Below are positions 58,085 through 64,000 of a stretch of DNA of 64,000 nucleotides, piece by piece; positions within the stretch are counted from its first letter, which is position 1, and every line of letters begins with the position of its first letter. Both the position numbers and the translations under genes were made by a program. The DNA comes from Rhytidiadelphus loreus (lineage: Eukaryota > Streptophyta > Bryopsida > Hypnales > Hylocomiaceae). The notes under the pieces were generated by a model. The model saw only the letters and a list, made by a program, of their open reading frames with translations. It was not told the origin of the DNA and made no database searches. The DNA is taken from assembly GCA_947034895.1 (NCBI GenBank), contig OX344761.1, positions 91,959,447-92,023,446 of the forward strand, in the 5' to 3' direction.

Positions 58085-59960
58085 TATATCAATGGTTCAT
58101 TTTCATTTATTCGGTTGGGATTATATGATATGAAATAAATCAAATAAGAAAGATCATACATATCTCTCCATCTATTTTTTTGTATTTTAGAAATCATTTG
58201 ATAAATTATATACTTATAGAATGACTATTTGAGATTTGTTTAAATCCATAGGGGAAATTTTCATTTAAATCTCTTCCCCATTAATTTAGAAGTGAATATG
58301 GTAAATAATTCATAAGTACAAAGATGTTTGGAGAATCAAGAAAATTAAATGGGGAAGGTATTGCAAATATCTTCATGCATTATTTTGTATTTTGAAATAC
58401 ACTTCATAAATTATAGACCCCTTTAGTAGGATAATTCGTTGAAATTTGCATAAATTAAATCAAAAGGGGAAGTTTTCATTTAAATTCCTTCCCCACTAAT
58501 TTTTTAAGTTAGAGATGAAGGTGGTAAATAATTCATAAGTACATAGATGTTTGGAGAATCAAGAAAATTAAATGGGGAAGGTATTGCAAATATTTTCATG
58601 CATTATTTTGTATTTTGAAATACACTTTATAAATTATAGACCCCTTTAGTAGGATAATTCGTTGAAATTTGCATAAATTAAATCAAAAGGGGAAGTTTTC
58701 ATTTAAATTCCTTCCCCACTAATTTTTTAAATTAAAGATGAAGGTGGTAAATAATTCATAAGTAGTTGAGTACAAAGAAGCTTGGAGAATCAAGAAAATT
58801 AAATGGGGAAGGTATTGCAAATATCTTCATGCATTATTTTGTATCTTGAAATACACTTTATAAATGATACACCCATAGGATAAGTCTTTGAGATTTGCAT
58901 AAATCAAAAGGGGAAGTTTTAATTCAAATCTCTTCCTTCTAATTTTTAAGTTAGAGATAAATGTGGTAAATAATTTATAAGTACACTAAAGATGATATTT
59001 AGTGTTGAGTGACATTTAGTGTTTTTACCCCCCTACTAGCTACAACACTAAATCTGAACTTGTCCACAATTAGTGTTAGACTTGAATGTGCCAGCTGCAA
59101 ACTTCAGAGCCTTGTAACTTTTGCAAAAATTCTTCAAATAAGGAAAATGAGATGTTTTTCGGCATCTACAAAAATTGTAGATCCCGAAAAACATCTCATT
59201 TTCCTTATTTGAGGAATTTTTGCAAAAGTTACAAGGCTCTGAAGTTTGCAGCCGCCTAGCCCTAATCGGTCCGATTCTGTCGGTGAACAGTGATATTCCG
59301 TCTGATATGACAACTCTGGTTCACATTTAGTGTTTGAATTGACATTTAATGTTACTTACTTTCATAGGGTAATTGGCTTTTAGTGTATGCCTTCGTATTT
59401 AGTGTACAAGACACTAAATATCATCTTTAGTGTAGTTGAGTACAAGGATGCTTGGAGAATCAAGAAAATTAAATGGGGAAGGTATTGCAAATATCTCCAT
59501 TCATTATTTTGTATTTTGAAATACATTTGATAAATAATACTCCCATAGGATGATTATTTGAGATTGCATATATTAAATCAAATGGAATAATTCTTATTTA
59601 AATCTCTTTCTTCTAATTTTTAAGCTTGAAATTAAATTAGTAAATAATACATGAGTATGATGAATTGATGATACTTGGAAGATAGTGAAATTCAAAATGA
59701 AAAGCTCTTTCTAAAACCTACATTTTATTATTTTGTATTTTAAAATCTACTTCATAAATAATACCCTGGTAGGATGACTTTTAGAGATTTGCGTAATTCA
59801 AGAGGAGAAGCTCTAATTTAAATCTCTTTCCTCTATTTTTAAATTTTAGATGAAGGTGGTAAATTATACATAAGTATGATGATGCATAGAGAATAGAGAA
59901 AATCAAATAGGAATGTTTTTATACAAATCTTCAGAGGGTGTTCAAATTTAAAATCCTCTT
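58085..59960. repeat. About 224-bp tandem array inside the hAT element
   Basis: Five to six units carry AAGTTTTCATTTAAATTCCT, GGTGGTAAATAATTCATAAG, GGAGAATCAAGAAAATTAAA and GTATTGCAAATAT-TTCATGC in order. Starts near 58465 and 58689 are 224 bp apart. Outer units are more diverged. One unit is split by the foldback element. Confidence 0.9.
58984..59432. mobile_element. 449-bp foldback element in the tandem array, TA target
   Basis: The termini CACTAAAGATGATATTTAGT are perfect inverted repeats of at least 22 bp. A second, internal inverted repeat with arms of about 80 bp (about 59091-59258) centres on CTACAAAAATTGTAG. Neighbouring array units show the empty site ATAAGTAGTTGAG, so the duplication is TA only. 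CACTA-like tips with a 2-bp TA duplication do not fit the usual CACTA 3-bp rule, so the superfamily is unsettled. Repeated TTTAGTGT words fill both subterminal regions. No coding capacity. Confidence 0.85.
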
Positions 59961-62449
59961 GTTAAATAATACACTGATAGGATGTTAATCTCTAAATTCT
60001 CATTTTCTTCACAAGGGGCAAATGGATTTTGGCCAAGTTCCTATATGGTCAAATTTTTATGAAAAGATAGGAAAAAAAAATTAGCTTTCTAGGAATGTAA
60101 TTTTAATTTTAATTGGTGCCTAGGAGCAAGAGTTATACAACAATTAGCTTTGATCTAAATTAAATCATTTGGATGAGCAAAAACAAATCTTGAAAAATTT
60201 GAATTAAAAATTAATTTTTTTTCTCATATATTTTATTTTATTTTCATATGGAAAGCTTTTATTCATTTCATTTGGATTTATGATATGAAGAGGTTGCCAA
60301 GAAGTTGTAGAGCATCTTGTTTTGCAAGCAAGTATAATATTGATTTGTAAAATATAGGTATAGGATTTGTTTTTGAGTTCAATTTTCAGAAAAATTCAAA
60401 ACAAATAGGTCCACCAAATCAACATTGATTGTTAGAACAATCTCACTATTGGAATTCGTGAGTTTTAATTCCATCTTAGAGCTATTAATGATTTAGTTTT
60501 TCCCTCTATGATACCTTCTTATACTAAATAAATTTTTAAATAATGAAAATTACATTATATTTTAAACTTTTATTTTTTCTATATTTTCAACTCAATTTTG
60601 AATGATGAAAAAAAACTAAATTCAAGATCTACAATTCAAACTATTTAAGTTAAGAAGATTTGAAGTCTTAAACTAGTTTGCCATTGTGCCAAAAAAATAC
60701 AATTTCTTCACTTTGAATGCATTTATCTTGCAATCTATGTGGTCAAAATGTCTGAAATTTTTTCCATGCATTCTCAAACTATTCTATTGCAAGATCCTAT
60801 GGTAACATATGGAAAAAAAATACCATTCTAAATTTTTTTTCTCTTTGCAATTTGCACAAAAATGGCAGTTTTGAGTGTTTTTTGACAATTGCAACAAGGA
60901 GGTCGCCCCCCTGGACCAGCAGTCGCCCCCTTGGACCAGAGGTCGCCCTAATTTTAGAACCCGTACTCGCCCCATTTGTACTTGCACGCGCCCCCATCCG
61001 CGGTCGCCCAAGGCTGAAGTACATGCGCCCCTACCCGCAGTCGCCCAAGTTGGCTTTCCACGTCATTTTGTAAACCTTGCCACGTAGGCAAAATCTATTT
61101 ACCGTGGGATAAATTTTTTTACCCCTCCGCGACGCGATGTCAAGTAAACTCGACACTTGGTGACACGCGACACGCGACGTCAGACGTCATACACGACGCC
61201 TAAACCCAAAAATATGTCAGACAAGACAACCCTGCTTGGGGCTTTTTAAAAACTTGGCCAACTTCTATTGAATTCAAAATTCAAAATTTTTGCTTGAATT
61301 TTTAAGGATGGATTCTAATCATCCTAATCTACATGTGAAGCTTAGCTTCAAGTTATTCCAATAAGTATTACAAAATTCATATGTTAATTTTTTAATAATT
61401 TCAATGTCCAAGTGGGTAGCTACAAATATATTCTTAAATATAATGAAGTGAAAGTTACGAGGAGTTTAATTATGGAAGCAATTAAGGTAGAAAAAACATA
61501 TAGAATTGTTTTTTGAATTCAATTTCCCAAACTTCCAAATTAAAGAAAGAGCATACATATTTTTTAATAGTAAGACCATGTTTACCATCGGAATGTGCAT
61601 TCTTTGACTTAAATTTTTTTTTAACAATTTACATTAGGTTTCTCTTTCATCTGGTACCGCCTTCTCAACCACTTTTTTTTAATAGTTTTTAAAGAAGATT
61701 AATAAATATTTTTTGGTTAGATTTTTTCCATATAATTTCAATCCATTTTCTCACATTTTGGCAAAATTGCATAGATTATGGAAGGTACAAGTTCTTTTCA
61801 AAAAATGTTGATAGACAAAACTTCACTTTGTAAAAGCTAAAAATGAACTACTTTAATTTTGAAGTTTGGACATATTGAACTTGCAATTGGTGAAAATTTT
61901 CACTCTAAATGTTTAGACCTATAATACATTTGAACAAGTAAACTAAAAGTCCCTATAGTTCAATTTATTAGGGAATTAAAATGGTTGCAAGAAATTAACA
62001 TTAGATGTTATATGAGGCCCATGTTGTGAACCATGGCTGGACAATTAGGTTATTTAATAATAAAAATAAAATAATTAATAATTAGAACAAATTATTTTTT
62101 AATTTTTAATTTTAATTTTTTAAATTTATTAAAAAAAAATTCAAATATTTTTTTTAAGCAGTTTGACGTGGCAATCTCTCTGCCACATCGGACTGTTGGT
62201 TCTACGATGTTCCCATAGTTTGAGAAAGTCGGGGATCTTATAGTCTATCAATGGGCTCAAAAAATGATCTAATGAGACCATTGATTATTTTTTGGTTTTG
62301 GGTGGTTGGAAAAAACATTTGTTATTTTTGTCTCAAAACGCCCTATTTCAATGAGAATTGTCATAATGTGACTTTTGTAATTTAAAAAAAATGAAATATG
62401 GAATATGAATAATTTGTAAAGCAATCAAAGTATGTGATTGCAAGAAATT

Positions 62450-63160
62450 TGGCAATCAACTGTTCCCCCCCAAAGGGATTTTACTGCCAGTACTATAAGT
62501 ACTTTGTAGCAAAACAATCTTCATATTTGTTGATTGAAAAAATGAAAGGCTAAAAGTATTGTTGTAAGTATTATAAAAGTATTGGTGCGAGTATTAAAGC
62601 AATACTATAGTTAGAACAAAAAATAGTTTATCACAAAAAATAGATATAGCGAGGTATAAATTAATAATAAATAGAAAATCATGAAAAAAATTAACTATTT
62701 GTGATGACTTGATAGTGATTAGATTTTGCCACAAGAATGAATTCAAAACCACCTTCAATGTTTAGAAATGCATGCCCAACAAAGTCCTATTTGCACGGGA
62801 GGACATAAAATAATTTATTTTTATATGCTTCTTCGTAGGCACATGCCTACCTATTGTAGAATTAGACTATAGAAATTTTAGCTCTAGGTCGGTAGTTTTT
62901 GGTACTCCCCAGTACTAAAAACCTAAACCTCAAAATATGATAATTTAACAAAATTGACCTTTAAATGTAAAATGATTCTTTCATATCCAAAAGAAATAAG
63001 GGATAAAGCTACAACCAAATTAGCCATCTCCAATAAAAATTTCAAGTTCATCAAGTTCATCCAACAAAAGTCATAGCAAATGACAACTCCATTACTCTAA
63101 ATGTGACACAAAATAGTACCAATCTTTATAATTGCAAGATTCATCCAATAAACATAGATG
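62450..63160. repeat. About 0.7-kb dispersed repeat, copy 4
   Basis: Paralogue of 6195-6905 inside the right segmental duplication copy; close match by eye. Confidence 0.8.
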
Positions 63161-64000
63161 ATGATTTTAGCCTCGCTTTGGATACAAGTATTTTCAAGGC
63201 ATTAGGGGAGATTTCTGCGTTTTAAGAAATTGTGAATTCCCGGACTACGAGAATTGTGGGAACATTATGGAAACGTTGATCTGACATGGCTAGGAGACTA
63301 TCACGTGAGATATAATTTTTTAATATATTTTTTAATTATTTTTTAATTATTTTATTAAATTCAATATTTTATTATTAAAAATTGATATTTTTAATTTTTA
63401 ATTTTTTCTTAATATTATTATATTTTGACTGCACAAGATTGGTTCCATGCAATGGGAACAATCCTAAAATGCTCTCTCAAGTAGCTGAAATTTTTCCTAA
63501 TGGAGTTTGATGATTAATAATAGCACAATGAATTAGGGGTTAAAAAATAAAAAAATGACATGTCAAATAGTCAAAATTCAAAAAACTAAACCATTTCAAG
63601 AAAGTTAGAAACAAGTGTTGAAATCAACCCCAATCATGGTATAGTTGGAGGCATGGTAGAAACTAGACTTAATAAGCTTTATTTCATCAATTTTTTCAAA
63701 TTTAAAAAATCCATTTATATGGCTAAAATTTAGATTTTAGATAAAGCAACAAAAATTGCCAAATGCGCTACATAGTGGTCTATGGATTTGCCACTTTGTT
63801 GTGTAGGAAAGTTAAGATGGCAAAACATTCACTTCATCCTTGTGTAGAAAATTTTGGATGACAAAACCATTCTTCCATCTTTGACACTTCCTTGAAATCA
63901 TTCATTAGAAATAGAATAGACCTTTGGAAAGTCCCCAAGCATTTCACAAGCAAGGCTATGTGACCTATGATAAAAACAATTTCTCCAACTCATTTATGTT

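Larger units (their letters stand above)
55423..61234. mobile_element. 5.8-kb hAT-type element with long inverted arms
   Basis: The termini are CAGGGTTGT and ACAACCCTG. An 8-bp CTTGGGGC duplication flanks it (55415-55422, 61235-61242), and the left duplication copy keeps the single-copy empty site (4882-4889). CAGGG-type ends with an 8-bp duplication are the hAT signature. Both ends are CpG-rich with GACGTC, GCGACG and GGGGCGAC/GTCGCCCC motifs in mirrored orientation, followed by homologous arms of several hundred bp in inverted orientation (about 55740-56500 and 60000-60780). The centre holds two tandem arrays and a foldback insertion. No transposase frame exists, so it is non-autonomous and unusually large for that class. 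Confidence 0.93.
51229..64000. repeat. AT-rich segmental duplication, right copy (continues past window)
   Basis: Collinear with 1-7765. Differences are the 53746-54965 block and the 5.8-kb hAT-type insertion at 55423-61234. At the window end it still matches the left copy, so the duplication extends further, possibly into another copy of the peptide-gene segment that follows it on the left. Confidence 0.93.

Noticed and set aside
57244..59960. Repeats with regular spacing considered as a CRISPR-like array
   Set aside because: The units are contiguous 162-bp and 224-bp tandem repeats without unique spacers, inside a eukaryotic transposon.

Overview
The window looks like a repeat-dense nuclear DNA segment from a land plant. 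The evidence is two Copia LTR retrotransposons of plant type (one with an initiator-Met-tRNA primer site), CACTA, hAT, Mutator-like and piggyBac-like DNA transposons or remnants, a tRNA-derived SINE-like copy, AT-rich spacers with GC-richer islands, and no bacterial-type gene packing. The sequence does not fix the lineage. No conventional long, intact host gene is visible.

Layout: 1-7765 is an AT-rich segment repeated in the same orientation at 51229-64000 (running off the window). A second direct duplication pairs 7290-22560 with 36440-45415. It carries two tandem small genes (9415-9576 and 17438-17575; paralogues 39761-39922 and 42777-42893). They encode 38-53-residue peptides built from two or three units of a 17-residue repeat, MGDGGSSKWKPPSK plus a three-residue spacer. 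A shorter relative lies at 35461-35526. Third-position changes between units are almost all silent in this frame, so the peptides look translated and selected. I know of no family with this repeat; it is the best candidate here for something undescribed.

The paralogous segments act as natural empty-site controls, so many transposon insertions can be read to the base. A 5.2-kb Copia element (11881-17081, target duplication CTTGG) sits 76 bp upstream of the TATA box of one peptide gene, and that copy has decayed. A 3.3-kb CACTA element (18599-21924) is nested in a 0.9-kb CACTA element (outer limits 18123-22359). A deletion-type sister of the outer element (33139-34068) shows the unoccupied nested site. 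Small CACTA-type elements lie at 8044-8182, 24203-24409 and 45523-45747. A 5.8-kb hAT-type element (55423-61234) with long inverted arms carries two tandem arrays and a foldback element (58984-59432). A second, decayed Copia element on the minus strand fills 23995-29321. Other remnants are a piggyBac-like transposase (about 30160-30890), Mutator-type and TA-target miniature elements, and a SINE-like copy.

No transposase in the window could mobilise the CACTA, hAT or Mutator-type elements, so all of them look non-autonomous. The stretches 30900-33135 and 45751-51228, and most spacers, hold only AT-rich DNA and short diverged tandem repeats.
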